From Neptuniibacter sp. (GTDB taxonomy: Bacteria; Pseudomonadota; Gammaproteobacteria; Pseudomonadales; Balneatricaceae), in the NCBI RefSeq assembly GCF_024231755.1, contig NZ_JAAEQH010000104.1, forward strand, positions 17,142-81,141: a stretch of DNA of 64,000 nucleotides. The letters are read 5' to 3'. A model generated the notes under the pieces. That model did no database searches. It saw nothing but the letters and a program-made list of their open reading frames with translations, and was not told where the DNA came from. Within the stretch, counting starts at the first letter, position 1. Every line of letters begins with the position of its first letter. Shown piece after piece: positions 52,752 to 62,316 of the stretch. Position numbers and translations under genes: made by a program.

Positions 52752-54341
52752 TTACTCCACACCCTGACTTTTCAGATAGTCGTCATAGCTGCCGTGGAAG
52801 TCGACAATGCCGTTAGGTGTCAGTTCGATAATCCGGGTTGCCAGCGAGGATACAAACTCTCGGTCGTGGCTGACGAAGAGCAGTGTGCCAGGGTAGTTCT
52901 CCAAAGCCAGGTTAAGGGATTCGATCGATTCCATATCCAAGTGGTTGGTAGGCTCATCCATTAACATGATATTAGGACGTTGCAGAATGATTTTTCCGAA
53001 CAGCATACGGCCCTGTTCGCCACCGGAGATAACCTTAACTGACTTATCGATCTCTTTCTGTGAGAAGAGCAGTCGCCCCAGCGTGCCGCGTATTACCTGC
53101 TCGTCATCACCTTCTTTACCCCACTGTCCCATCCAGTCCAGAAGTGTTTTATCCTCTTCGAAGTCTGATGCATGGTCCTGAGCGTAATAACCCAATTCTG
53201 AGTTTTCTGACCATTTTATCTCTCCTGCACTAGGCTCCAGGTCACCAACCAGGCAGCGCAGTAGAGTCGATTTACCAATACCGTTAGGACCGATAATGGC
53301 AATACGCTCACCAACTTCCACCATCAGGTTCAGATCATTAAACAGAGGTTCTTCAAAGCTCTTGCTCAATCCTTCGACTTCAAGAGCTAAGCGGTGCAGC
53401 TTAGTGTCCTGCTCAAAGCGAATAAATGGGTTCTGGCGACTAGATGGTTTAACTTCTTCCAGCTGAATTTTGTCGATCTGACGGGCACGGGAAGTAGCCT
53501 GTTTCGATTTAGATGCGTTCGCAGAGAAACGGCTGACAAAGGTTCGAAGCTCAGCGATCTGAGCTTTCTTCTTAGCGTTATCTGCAAGAAGGCGTTCGCG
53601 GGCTTGTGTAGCTGCGGTCATGTACTCGTCATACGAGCCTGGATACAGACGGATAGAGCCGTAATCAAGATCAGCCATATGGGTGCAGACACTGTTCAGG
53701 AAATGACGATCATGGGAAATGATGATCATAGTGCAGTTGCGTTCGTTCAGAACACCTTCCAACCAGCGGATTGTATTGATATCAAGGTTGTTGGTTGGTT
53801 CGTCGAGTAACATGATATCCGGTTCTGAGAACAGAACCTGTGCCAGTAGAACACGCAGCTTCCAGCCTGGAGCGACTTCGCTCATTGGGCCAAAGTGTTG
53901 TTCAATCGGAATGCCTACACCGAGTAACAGCTCTCCGGCACGGGATTCAGCGCTGTAACCATCCATTTCAGCGAATTCGCCTTCCAGCTCCGCTGCACGA
54001 ATACCATCTTCCTCAGTCATCTCCGGGTTGGCATAAATCGCGTCACGTTCAGACTTTACCGCCCACAGTTCTTCGTGCCCCATAATCACAGTATCAACCA
54101 CGCTGCACTCTTCATAAGCAAACTGATCCTGCTTCAGCTTACCGATACGCTCGTTGGGATCTTTAGATACATTGCCTGCAGATGGTTCAAGGTCGCCGCC
54201 CAGAATCTTCATGAAAGTGGATTTTCCGCAACCGTTCGCCCCTATGAGGCCGTAACGATTACCTTCACCGAATTTTACTGAAACGTTTTCAAATAGCGGC
54301 TTAGCGCCAAACTGCATGGTTATATTGGCTGTGGTTAGCAA
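52752..54341 (-). CDS. ybiT: ABC-F family ATPase YbiT
   Basis: 529 residues, two ABC domains without membrane part. Walker A motifs GANGCGKST and GPNGIGKST; Walker [11 protein letters not shown] and [10 protein letters not shown]; the first signature is the YbiT-type [16 protein letters not shown] and the second is [13 protein letters not shown]. The linker between domains ([20 protein letters not shown]) is the ribosome-reaching arm. ABC-F proteins act on stalled ribosomes; YbiT follows E. coli YbiT closely along its length. Confidence 0.93.
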   Translation of the reverse strand: MLTTANITMQFGAKPLFENVSVKFGEGNRYGLIGANGCGKSTFMKILGGDLEPSAGNVSKDPNERIGKLKQDQFAYEECSVVDTVIMGHEELWAVKSERDAIYANPEMTEEDGIRAAELEGEFAEMDGYSAESRAGELLLGVGIPIEQHFGPMSEVAPGWKLRVLLAQVLFSEPDIMLLDEPTNNLDINTIRWLEGVLNERNCTMIIISHDRHFLNSVCTHMADLDYGSIRLYPGSYDEYMTAATQARERLLADNAKKKAQIAELRTFVSRFSANASKSKQATSRARQIDKIQLEEVKPSSRQNPFIRFEQDTKLHRLALEVEGLSKSFEEPLFNDLNLMVEVGERIAIIGPNGIGKSTLLRCLVGDLEPSAGEIKWSENSELGYYAQDHASDFEEDKTLLDWMGQWGKEGDDEQVIRGTLGRLLFSQKEIDKSVKVISGGEQGRMLFGKIILQRPNIMLMDEPTNHLDMESIESLNLALENYPGTLLFVSHDREFVSSLATRIIELTPNGIVDFHGSYDDYLKSQGVE

Positions 54342-54463
54342 TGTCTTATTCCGATTGAATTGATATGTGCCGGACTATGCCTGCGAGTCGAAGTGAATGG
54401 CGCGCATTATGCCAATATCTGACTAATGGTTAAACAGCGTTTTTGGTTTGTGTGCTTTTGGGT

Positions 54464-54487
54464 GGGGACAGGTTTAAACCTGTCCCC
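54464..54487. repeat. Perfect 24-bp palindrome (REP-like)
   Basis: GGGGACAGGTTT followed by its exact reverse complement AAACCTGTCCCC, preceded by GGGT. It lies between the ybiT start and the thioesterase gene. Palindromes of this look occur as dispersed repeats, often linked to REP-associated transposases. It could fold as a hairpin in either transcript. Confidence 0.65.
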
Positions 54488-54548
54488 TAAAATAACGTGT
54501 ATCATGCTAAAGTTTGATATGTGTTGAGTGAATTTAAAAGGATCAACG

Positions 54549-54980
54549 ATGGCTACTGATACTAATCCTGTACCGACTAAAGGTCGTTTAACAACCCGTA
54601 CCATGGCTATGCCAGCGGATACCAACCCTGCTGGGGATATTTTTGGTGGCTGGGTGTTATCGCAGATGGATATTGCTGCTGGAATCTGTGCAGGTCAGCG
54701 CGCCCAATGCCGTGTGGTAACCGCTTCGCTGGATGGTATGAGCTTTATCCGTCCTGTAAAAGTAGGTGATATTCTTGGTGTTTATACCGAGGTCGCGCGA
54801 GTGGGTCGTAGCTCAATGGATATTCATGTGGAATGTTGGGTGCGTCGCGGTCGAATAGGGCAACGTGAGAAGGTGACTGAAGCAACTTTTAAATTTGTAG
54901 CGATCGATGAAGAGGGTAATCCTACTCCAGTGCCTGCTGAGGCAGACCTTCCTTCCTACGCTTTAGATGGATTAACCTAA
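54549..54980 (+). CDS. Acyl-CoA thioesterase, hotdog fold (YciA type)
   Basis: 143 residues from ATG 54549, with AAAGGA six bases upstream; an in-frame GTG at 54528 lacks this. The hotdog helix has the YciA/BACH pattern: RTMAMPADTNPAGDIFGGWV followed by LSQMDIAAGI, with catalytic Asn, Asp and Gly. Hydrolyses short to medium acyl-CoAs; cytoplasmic and likely hexameric. No obvious operon partner. Confidence 0.88.
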   Translation: MATDTNPVPTKGRLTTRTMAMPADTNPAGDIFGGWVLSQMDIAAGICAGQRAQCRVVTASLDGMSFIRPVKVGDILGVYTEVARVGRSSMDIHVECWVRRGRIGQREKVTEATFKFVAIDEEGNPTPVPAEADLPSYALDGLT

Positions 54981-54993
54981 CACTCTTACTTCT

Positions 54994-55034
54994 GGGTGCT
55001 GTCATTTAGGATTTCGGGTAAGATGACAGCATCC
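54994..55034 (+). terminator. Long hairpin after the thioesterase gene
   Basis: GGGTGCTGTCAT (54994-55005) pairs with ATGACAGCATCC (55023-55034), 12 bp with one G-U, loop 17, then TTCTATC. T-run is poor, so termination is probable but not certain. Confidence 0.45.
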
Positions 55035-55084
55035 TTCTATCAAGGATGAACCATCAGTAAACTGGACTTTGAGCACCTCTCTTA

Positions 55085-56611
55085 ATGCGCATTCTGCATA
55101 CCTCTGACTGGCATCTGGGTCAGCACTTTATTTCCAAAAGCCGTGCAAATGAACACAAACAGTTTATTCAATGGCTGCTGTCACAAGTTAAAGAAAATCA
55201 AATAGATGCAGTTGTTATTGCAGGTGATGTATTCGATACCGGTTCGCCACCCAGCTACGCTCGTGAGCTCTATAATCAGTTTGTTGTTGAGATAAATAAA
55301 CTGGATTGCCAACTGATTGTACTTGGTGGAAATCATGACTCGGTGGCAACACTTAATGAGTCCAGACAACTACTGGCTTATCTGAATGCTCAGGTCATCG
55401 CCCATGTCCATGATAATCCTGACGATCAGATTATCGTGTTGAATAACAAGCAGGGTGAACCCGGTGCAGTTCTCTGTGCCATCCCGTTCCTTCGCCCAAG
55501 AGATCTTTTACAGAGTCAGGCTGATCAATCAGCACAGGACAAATCCCAGGCTTTAGGTGAGGCAATCTCACAGCACTACCAATCACTTTATAATCTGGCG
55601 GTAAAAAAATGTGGTGAGCTGGGAATTGATCTGCCGATTATAGCCACCGGTCACCTCACCGCAGTCGGGGTGAAAAGCTCTGAGTCGGTGAGGGATATCT
55701 ATATTGGCAGCCTTGAAGCGTTGCCTGTAACTGCTTTCCCGCCTGCGGATTATATTGCCTTGGGGCATATTCACCGGCCTCAGGTTGTATCCAGCTCTGA
55801 ACATATCCGTTACAGCGGTTCACCTATCCCTCTCAGTTTTGATGAGTTGTCTAGCCAGAAACAGGTGGTGCTGGTGGAGTTTGACGCTGATAAAAACAGA
55901 ACAGTAACACCTATTGATGTTCCCATGTTTCAGCCAATGCAGGTCGTGCGCGGAGATCTGAACGGTATTGAAAAACAACTGCAGTCACTTCCTGAATCTG
56001 AACAGCCAATCTGGTTATCTATTGAGGTGGAAGCTCAGGATTACCTGAACGATCTGCAGCAACGGATCAAAGCGCTGACGGAAGAGCTTAATGTAGAGGT
56101 GTTGCTTTTACGCAGAGCCCGCACTCAACGACAGAAGCAGATTCAGCGCGAGAAAAAAGAAACCTTGGATGAGCTTAATCCAGTGGAAGTATTTGAGCGC
56201 AGATTGGCTCAGGAATCTTTCGATACCGAGAGTGATGAAGAGCGGCTACTGCGTCTCCGAGAAAGTTTCCAGCAGATAATGATTGAGGTTCAGGAGGAGA
56301 ATGATCTTCCGGTATATTCTGCAGAAAAGCTGGAACAGAAAGAATCAGAACAGAGGCTTTCTGAACCTGATCTTGAACTTGATCTTGAGCCTGAACAAAC
56401 CCAGGAGTTTAGTCTGGACTTTGCTGAGGAAATTGTTGAGGTAGTGACTGACAGTGTGGCTGTGACAACTAACAACACTACAGAGACAGTTACTGAATCC
56501 GAGGCAAAACCAATACCTGATCCAAAACCTAAGGCAGCCAAGAAAAAGTCCCGGGTCGATGAAGGCTTACAACAGGATGATCTATTCGCATTTCCGGAGG
56601 CTGACTCATGA
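55085..56611 (+). CDS. sbcD: SbcCD nuclease subunit D with acidic C-terminal extension
   Basis: 508 residues versus about 400 in E. coli. Calcineurin-like phosphodiesterase motifs are intact: DWHLGQ, GDVFDTGSPP, GGNHDS, GHLTAVG and GHIHRPQ. With SbcC it opens hairpins and processes double-strand breaks. From about residue 375 there is a Glu/Ser/Val-rich, low-complexity extension, then a basic patch (KPKAAKKKSR) and the end LQQDDLFAFPEADS. The QDDLF string resembles a beta-clamp-binding motif. Its stop overlaps the sbcC start (ATGA). Confidence 0.93.
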   Translation: MRILHTSDWHLGQHFISKSRANEHKQFIQWLLSQVKENQIDAVVIAGDVFDTGSPPSYARELYNQFVVEINKLDCQLIVLGGNHDSVATLNESRQLLAYLNAQVIAHVHDNPDDQIIVLNNKQGEPGAVLCAIPFLRPRDLLQSQADQSAQDKSQALGEAISQHYQSLYNLAVKKCGELGIDLPIIATGHLTAVGVKSSESVRDIYIGSLEALPVTAFPPADYIALGHIHRPQVVSSSEHIRYSGSPIPLSFDELSSQKQVVLVEFDADKNRTVTPIDVPMFQPMQVVRGDLNGIEKQLQSLPESEQPIWLSIEVEAQDYLNDLQQRIKALTEELNVEVLLLRRARTQRQKQIQREKKETLDELNPVEVFERRLAQESFDTESDEERLLRLRESFQQIMIEVQEENDLPVYSAEKLEQKESEQRLSEPDLELDLEPEQTQEFSLDFAEEIVEVVTDSVAVTTNNTTETVTESEAKPIPDPKPKAAKKKSRVDEGLQQDDLFAFPEADS

Positions 56612-59600
56612 AGATACTCAGTCTGCGTTTTAAGAATATTAACTCCCTGCAGGGGGAGTGGAAGATCGACTTCAGCCAAACCCCGTTTAACGAAAACGGA
56701 CTGTTTGCTATCACTGGCCCAACCGGAGCCGGAAAAACCACCATACTGGATTCTATCTGTTTAGCGTTATATCACCGAACACCACGTTTAAATAGCATTT
56801 CTAAATCCAGTAATGAACTGATGACCCGTGGTACAGCAGATTCTCTGGCCGAGGTGGAGTTTGATGTAAAAGGGCAATGCTATCGTGCATTCTGGAGCCA
56901 GCGCCGTTCCCGTGACAAGTCTGACGGAAACCTTCAGGAAGCTAAGGTTGAGTTATCTAAAATCGAGCAACAGGGCGAAAGCGGTGAGATTCTCGCTTCA
57001 CAGATAAAACTGAAGAATCAGTTGATAGAAGAGATCAGCGGCCTCGATTTTGAGCGTTTTACTAAATCGATGATGCTCTCTCAGGGACAGTTTGCCGCTT
57101 TCTTGAATGCAGATGCTAACGACAGAGCAGAACTACTCGAAGAACTCACAGGTACAGAAATCTATGGTCTGATCTCAGAAAAGGTACATGAGCATTTCAC
57201 TGAATCGAAAAACAGCTTACGTGAGTTACAGGCCAGAGCAGATGGTGTTGAACTGCTGACTGCAGAACAGATTGCTGATTATAAAGAGCAGCTTTCAGTT
57301 TTAAGTGCGCAGCTCAAAACAACAGATGAACAGGTTAAAACGGTTCAGGAACACCAACAGTGGTGGCAACAGTACTGTAAAGCTGAGCAGGAGTCCGCTG
57401 CAAACCAACAAAGCATGAAGCAAGCTCTGGAGCGGAAACAAGCAGAGCAGGCTAATTTGGACCGATTAGCGTTGAGTGAGCCAGCAGAGCGTCTGCGGGG
57501 TGTTTATCAGTCTGTGGTTGAAAGCCGGGAACAGCAACAGGTTCTGACACAGTCGGTCGCATCTGTATCGACAAAAGTCAGCCAATTGCAGCAGCAATCT
57601 CAACAAGCTGAATTATCTGCCGAGAAAGAAGCGCGAGCATTACAGGAGCTTATTTCTGAACAGAATAAACTGGAACAGCTGATAAATGAGCGGGTTGTTC
57701 CGCTTGATGTAGAGTGCGAGAAAATCATCCAACAAGGCGCGGATGCCAAGCAGGAACTGGTGCGTTACCAGCAGGAACAACAAAGCCTGAAACAAAAGAG
57801 TGATGCGAACATAGCCGAGCAATCCCGGCTTAACGAAGAGTTCCTATCATGTCAGTCACAAATCCAGGAATGTGGGGATGCAAATCTAGGTGAGAAAATT
57901 CCCCTATGGTCAGTAAAACTAGAGCAATTGTCGCAGACCGAAGATGAGCTACAGCAGTTACACTCTTCTGAACAGGAAGCTCAGAATGGTATATCGGAAC
58001 TGACTGAAAAACAGCAACAGTTGAAACAGCAGATTGCAGTTGTAGCGAATGAAATTGAACTTAGTAATCAGGGACTGACTAAAACCCAGAATGAACTGAG
58101 TACATTGCTGGGGCAGGATGAACTAACTACTCTGGAATCACAGTTACAACGCTTACAACAAGATCAGATTCAGCAGCAGGAGCTTAAGCACACTGCAGAA
58201 CTACTGCGTAAACTACTTCAGGAACAGCAGAAATCATCTGTTGAACAGCAGAAGTTGGATCAGCAGGTTGCAGAATCAGAGCAGCAGTTGCAGGTTTTGC
58301 GTCAGGAGTATCACCAGAAAAATCAGCATCTTAATGATCTGAGCAAACTGCTGGAGCAGGAACAAAAGATCAATAGCCTGGAAGCAGAACGGGCAAAACT
58401 TATCGAAGGTGAAGCTTGCCCTCTATGTGGTTCCACTGAACATCCCTACGTTGAGGGCTATCAGCTTGTGGATAATAGTGAAACCCAGAAACGCCACCAA
58501 GCTTTGGGAGAAGAGTGTGATGAGCTGAAGGACATGGGGCTGAAACTCCGTCATCAACTGGAACATCTGACAGTTACTCAACTACCGCAGTTAAAATCCT
58601 TTGCGGAACAGCTGCAACAGGATATTACCGCCCATACTGGCAAGTGGAATGAACTGTGCAGAAGTTTGGCTTGTGAGCTTTCTCCAGAGAATGAAGAAGC
58701 TTTGAGTCAGTATTTGATACAGAGTGAGCATAATCTGCAGAACCTTCAGCAGAGAGTAGAAAGAGTCAGAGAAACACAGCAGTTGTTACTGCAACAGCAA
58801 ACCTCCCAACAAACCTTGAATCAAGCAGGGCAGGAGCATCAGTCTGCTCTTCAGCTGCTTGAGCAGAGATTTCAAGCTTTCCAAGACCAACTGAAACAGT
58901 TGACCGAACGAAAGCAAAAGTTAAAGACTGAATCTGTACAGGCCTCAACTTTACTTGAGCAGGAGCTTTCTGCTTCAGGACTTCGGCTTCCAGAATTAAG
59001 CCTACGTGACCAGTGGCTGGATGAGCTGAGGCTCAAACAGGGCAATAAGCAGCGGCTACAAGAACTAGAGCAAAGCCTTAAACAAAATCTACTCAAGTCG
59101 GAAACGCAGCTGCAACAGCTTTCTGTACAAATTGATCAACAGAATGAGAAGGTAAGTCTGAGGCAGAAAAGCCTGGCTGACATAACCGAGGCTCTGCGAG
59201 AGAAAACAGAGGAAAGGGTACAGCTCTTCGCTGATAAATCTGTGACAGATGAGCGAGAGAAAGCCAGTGTCAAACGCGCTGAAGCCGAGCAATCAACAAA
59301 GCAGGCTCAGGAGTACAACCAGCAGCTTTTACAACAGTTAAAAGCAGAGCAGGCGACACTGACCAGTATTGAGGATCAACTCAAATCGCTGCAGGGATCA
59401 TTAACGGAAAAAGAGTCTGCCTGGGCAGAGAAATTAACCTGCAGTCCTTTTACAGATGATAAACAGTTTCTGTCTGCTCTACTTAAAGAGTCAGAGTTGG
59501 AAACACTACAGCAACTTTCTGCAGAGATTAGTAGAGAGATTGAGCGTTTGACCGCTTTGGCTGAGCAGTCAGAGAAACAAGTAGTCATTCTCGAAAAGGC

Positions 59601-60306
59601 TGGAGACGAAAAAGATTACAAAGCTCTTTCTGTTGAACAGGTATCTGCTCAGCTGGAGGAGATGCAGCTACAACAACGTGAGCTTAGCCATCAGCAAGGT
59701 TTGCTAAGCGGCCTATTGAGCGATGATCAGAAGCGCAGGGAAGCACAGCAGCAACTGTTTTCTGAGATTGAGGAATGTCAAAAGCAATATGATGATCTTT
59801 CCTACCTACACTCGCTTATCGGTTCCCAGCGAGGGGATAAGTTCCGTCGCTTTGCACAGGGATTAACACTGGATCACCTTGTTTACCTAGCAAATCGACA
59901 GCTTGATCGACTACATGGACGATACCAACTACAGCGCAAGGTTTCTGAAGCGCTAGAGTTACAGGTAATGGATACCTGGCAGGCGGATACAGTACGTGAT
60001 ACCAAAACCTTGTCAGGTGGTGAAAGTTTCCTTGTAAGCCTTGCGTTAGCATTGGCTTTGTCAGATCTGGTCAGCCAGAAAACCAGTATTGATTCACTGT
60101 TCCTTGATGAAGGTTTCGGTACGTTGGATAGTGAAACTTTGGATCTGGCGCTGGACGCACTGGATAACCTGAATGCATCCGGTAAGATGATCGGTGTTAT
60201 CAGTCACATTGAAGCGATGAAAGAGCGTATCCCGGTGCAGATCAAAGTGAAGAAAATGAATGGGCTTGGAGTAAGTCGGCTGGAAGAGCAGTTCGCTATG
60301 GGGTAG
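56608..60306 (+). CDS. sbcC: SbcCD nuclease subunit C (Rad50-like ATPase)
   Basis: 1232 residues, longer than E. coli SbcC (1048). N-terminal Walker A GPTGAGKTTILDSI; two very long Gln-rich coiled coils; zinc hook CPLC at 604-607 (EGEACPLCGSTEHPY); C-terminal signature LSGGESFLVSLALALALSDL and Walker B LFLDEGFGTLD. ATP-driven partner of SbcD. The coiled-coil arms are unusually rich in glutamine. A 17-bp hairpin overlaps its stop codon. Confidence 0.94.
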   Translation: MKILSLRFKNINSLQGEWKIDFSQTPFNENGLFAITGPTGAGKTTILDSICLALYHRTPRLNSISKSSNELMTRGTADSLAEVEFDVKGQCYRAFWSQRRSRDKSDGNLQEAKVELSKIEQQGESGEILASQIKLKNQLIEEISGLDFERFTKSMMLSQGQFAAFLNADANDRAELLEELTGTEIYGLISEKVHEHFTESKNSLRELQARADGVELLTAEQIADYKEQLSVLSAQLKTTDEQVKTVQEHQQWWQQYCKAEQESAANQQSMKQALERKQAEQANLDRLALSEPAERLRGVYQSVVESREQQQVLTQSVASVSTKVSQLQQQSQQAELSAEKEARALQELISEQNKLEQLINERVVPLDVECEKIIQQGADAKQELVRYQQEQQSLKQKSDANIAEQSRLNEEFLSCQSQIQECGDANLGEKIPLWSVKLEQLSQTEDELQQLHSSEQEAQNGISELTEKQQQLKQQIAVVANEIELSNQGLTKTQNELSTLLGQDELTTLESQLQRLQQDQIQQQELKHTAELLRKLLQEQQKSSVEQQKLDQQVAESEQQLQVLRQEYHQKNQHLNDLSKLLEQEQKINSLEAERAKLIEGEACPLCGSTEHPYVEGYQLVDNSETQKRHQALGEECDELKDMGLKLRHQLEHLTVTQLPQLKSFAEQLQQDITAHTGKWNELCRSLACELSPENEEALSQYLIQSEHNLQNLQQRVERVRETQQLLLQQQTSQQTLNQAGQEHQSALQLLEQRFQAFQDQLKQLTERKQKLKTESVQASTLLEQELSASGLRLPELSLRDQWLDELRLKQGNKQRLQELEQSLKQNLLKSETQLQQLSVQIDQQNEKVSLRQKSLADITEALREKTEERVQLFADKSVTDEREKASVKRAEAEQSTKQAQEYNQQLLQQLKAEQATLTSIEDQLKSLQGSLTEKESAWAEKLTCSPFTDDKQFLSALLKESELETLQQLSAEISREIERLTALAEQSEKQVVILEKAGDEKDYKALSVEQVSAQLEEMQLQQRELSHQQGLLSGLLSDDQKRREAQQQLFSEIEECQKQYDDLSYLHSLIGSQRGDKFRRFAQGLTLDHLVYLANRQLDRLHGRYQLQRKVSEALELQVMDTWQADTVRDTKTLSGGESFLVSLALALALSDLVSQKTSIDSLFLDEGFGTLDSETLDLALDALDNLNASGKMIGVISHIEAMKERIPVQIKVKKMNGLGVSRLEEQFAMG

Positions 60307-60320
60307 CGGACTGCTCTTCC
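60282..60320 (+). other. 17-bp hairpin over the sbcC stop codon
   Basis: Bases 60282-60298 (GGAAGAGCAGTTCGCTA) pair with 60304-60320 with a single G-U pair and a 5-base loop; the stop TAG is at 60304-60306. No T-run follows, so it is not a classical terminator; it may protect the mRNA 3' end. Confidence 0.6.
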
Positions 60321-60418
60321 TCAGCAAATACCGGTGAGAGTCAAGCTTACTTGGGTTGGAGCTGCTAAAACTGAGGAATAGTGAATAGATAGCTAACTAG
60401 TTTTGCTTTATTTACAGC

Positions 60419-60637
60419 TCAGTCATCATCATGCATGGCAAAAGAATATTTTCCGGAACAAAGGCCTGCTAACCTCTCAACGATTTTGGCTTCTTCCAAA
60501 TCTGACAAAACAATAGCTTCATTGTCTAGGACAAAACTGTATTCATCAGTAAAGACATCAAACTTTATCTTCCCAAGAATACGACCGTCACTACTAATGC
60601 AATCTAGCTCTTGCTCGATTGGGAAGAACAGCACCAT
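60419..60637 (-). CDS. Hypothetical protein (72 aa)
   Basis: GAGG six bases before ATG 60637 supports it. The product is small and acidic, with a beta-rich first half (LFFPIEQELDCISSDGRILG, KFDVFTDEYSFVLDNEAIVL) and a short helix after. No family recognised. It is the last of four small genes on the minus strand between sbcC and the M50 gene. Confidence 0.55.
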   Translation of the reverse strand: MVLFFPIEQELDCISSDGRILGKIKFDVFTDEYSFVLDNEAIVLSDLEEAKIVERLAGLCSGKYSFAMHDDD

Positions 60638-60755
60638 TTGAAACCTCTTTCATTTAAAGCAAATTTGCGAGGGCATGATAATCGTTGATGGTCATTCTGA
60701 AAAGGCTTTGCATCTTTAGATGCAAGATCCGCAGTAAGCAGATTCCACAAGTTTT

Positions 60756-61160
60756 TTAGACCTCAGTACTCATGAGTTTATGGCTCCCTGAGAAACCATA
60801 TCTTTCATATAAACCATGGGCATCATCAGTAACTAAGAATTGGAATTTAGAGCTCCAGCGAGGGTCATTCACAATGACACCAAACATCCACTTACCAATC
60901 CCTTTCGAACGGTGCTCCGCCTGAATTATAAAATCAGCAATGTAAGCCACCGATGAGAAGTCGGTCACTACCCGAGCAAACCCTACCTGGACATCATCAC
61001 AGAATAACGAGAAGCAGATGCTATGCTGGATGGAGGTTTTGATGGTTTCAAGGCTTCTCTCTTGTGCCCAATACGAAGACATCAGGAGGGATGTTACCTG
61101 TTCGAGTTGAATATCATCACGATCATCGCTGATAAAGTAACTTTTGTTTTTATATTGCAT
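60756..61160 (-). CDS. GNAT family N-acetyltransferase
   Basis: 134 residues. The acetyl-CoA-binding loop is HRSKGIGKWM, following the strand VAYIADFIIQAE, and the C-terminal GLYERYGF is the usual GNAT tyrosine motif. Closest in style to small acetyltransferases of unknown substrate. Starts eight to ten bases after a weak ribosome-binding site. Neighbours give no hint of substrate. Confidence 0.85.
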   Translation of the reverse strand: MQYKNKSYFISDDRDDIQLEQVTSLLMSSYWAQERSLETIKTSIQHSICFSLFCDDVQVGFARVVTDFSSVAYIADFIIQAEHRSKGIGKWMFGVIVNDPRWSSKFQFLVTDDAHGLYERYGFSGSHKLMSTEV

Positions 61161-61222
61161 AACTCATAAAAGGATCTGTTTTAGCGGGTGAGGTTTTCCA
61201 TTCGGAATTAAGGCTGTTATTT

Positions 61223-61468
61223 CTAACTCGTTGGCTTTTCCAAATCCTGAATAAGATAACCAATCTCTTCAGTTTTCTCATTAAGCAGCACCTGAGCATC
61301 ATAGAGGCCTTGATTATAAAAATAGGCTCCAACTTCTTTGGAAAAGAAATCGATTAAAAACTCTGCATCGAAACTCCCTATGTCTTGATCAAGCCGATCT
61401 CGGAAGTAGATCTTCACCTTATCAACTATTTGGTCTTTCTCTGCCGCTGAAAACTTAATTGTGCTCAT
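61223..61468 (-). CDS. DUF2164 family protein
   Basis: 81 residues. IKFSAAEKDQIVDKVKIYFR, then FDAEFLIDFFSKEVGAYFYN and QGLYDAQVLL match DUF2164, a small conserved helical family of unknown function. AGAGAG precedes ATG 61468. Confidence 0.85.
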   Translation of the reverse strand: MSTIKFSAAEKDQIVDKVKIYFRDRLDQDIGSFDAEFLIDFFSKEVGAYFYNQGLYDAQVLLNEKTEEIGYLIQDLEKPTS

Positions 61469-61528
61469 ATCATCTCTCTATGTGCACCTGGATGTCATAC
61501 ATGTGGTGCGTGAATTGAAGGTTGGTGT

Positions 61529-61945
61529 TTAGATATCTGTATTCGAAGCTTTACCATAAATAAAACCAATCAGAATACCGTAAATCCCAAATTGTAAAAC
61601 CAGATAGAAGGTCTCCATAAGTACGAAAGAGAGGGAATCCTCTAACATTTGTTTAGCAACAAACGCTAACACATGGGATGTCCAAAAGAAGGAGCCTACA
61701 ACCGATGTGAATTTAAGTCCTCTCACAATTGGAGAGCCCGAAAATTTCACAAAAGGAAATAGAAATGACAGCAACAAACCTTGAATGACTATGGTCAGCA
61801 AACCGAGTAAAAAACTGGGTTCTCCTTCGAAGTATCCAAAGGCTTTATATTTTTCCTCGAATAAGATTACGTGCCATACCACTGCTAAAGGAAAAGTCAC
61901 AAGTGTGTAAGCCGTTGTTCCCAGAGCTACTGACTTATAATTCAT
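61529..61945 (-). CDS. Four-helix membrane protein of unknown function
   Basis: 138 residues with four hydrophobic segments at about 9-27, 46-65, 78-97 and 107-130. The first helix ends in VWHVILFEEKY, and a basic loop lies between helices 2 and 3. No known family assigned with confidence; it resembles small DUF1761-like inner-membrane proteins. Same strand as its neighbours. Confidence 0.6.
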   Translation of the reverse strand: MNYKSVALGTTAYTLVTFPLAVVWHVILFEEKYKAFGYFEGEPSFLLGLLTIVIQGLLLSFLFPFVKFSGSPIVRGLKFTSVVGSFFWTSHVLAFVAKQMLEDSLSFVLMETFYLVLQFGIYGILIGFIYGKASNTDI

Positions 61946-62316
61946 GGAATAGTCCTATGGGTGGAGATTCGATTCAATCGTGAATGGTAGTTAAAGCGCT
62001 TTAGCTCATTAATCGCATTTCAATCAGATAGTGGCATAGGAGGAAGGAGGTTTAAATAGCCAGGCTTCTTGGGAATTTCGATGAAGAAATGTGCCGATAG
62101 AGGAATGGCTGGAGAACCCTTTCACATCTATCGGCACCAGACAGTTTATTCGCTGGAATTATCAGTATAGATCAAGATTTTCAAACTGCTGTTTGAAATC
62201 GATATTTATCTTCATTCATTGTGATGGCTATACGAGGCTGCAAACGAATAAAGCATCGCCCTTTGCAAATTACTTTCCGTTATAATTGGCCGCTTTGTAT
62301 CTGATAGGCTGGTGTA
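61946..62316. other. Intergenic region with two inverted repeats
   Basis: No gene supported. GTGCCGATAG (62091-62100) has a perfect inverted copy CTATCGGCAC (62128-62137), 27 bases apart. A second hairpin TTTCAAAC/GTTTGAAA lies at 62179-62198. A perfect TATAAT (62281-62286) sits 31 bases before ATG 62317, but its -35 is poor. Confidence 0.5.

Noticed and set aside
54994..55034. LexA box in the CTGTCAT...ATGACAG arms upstream of sbcD
   Set aside because: Half-sites are far more than 8 bases apart; it is a hairpin stem, not an SOS box.
62091..62285. 64-residue plus-strand frame before the M50 gene
   Set aside because: Starts inside an inverted repeat, no ribosome-binding site, composition not protein-like.
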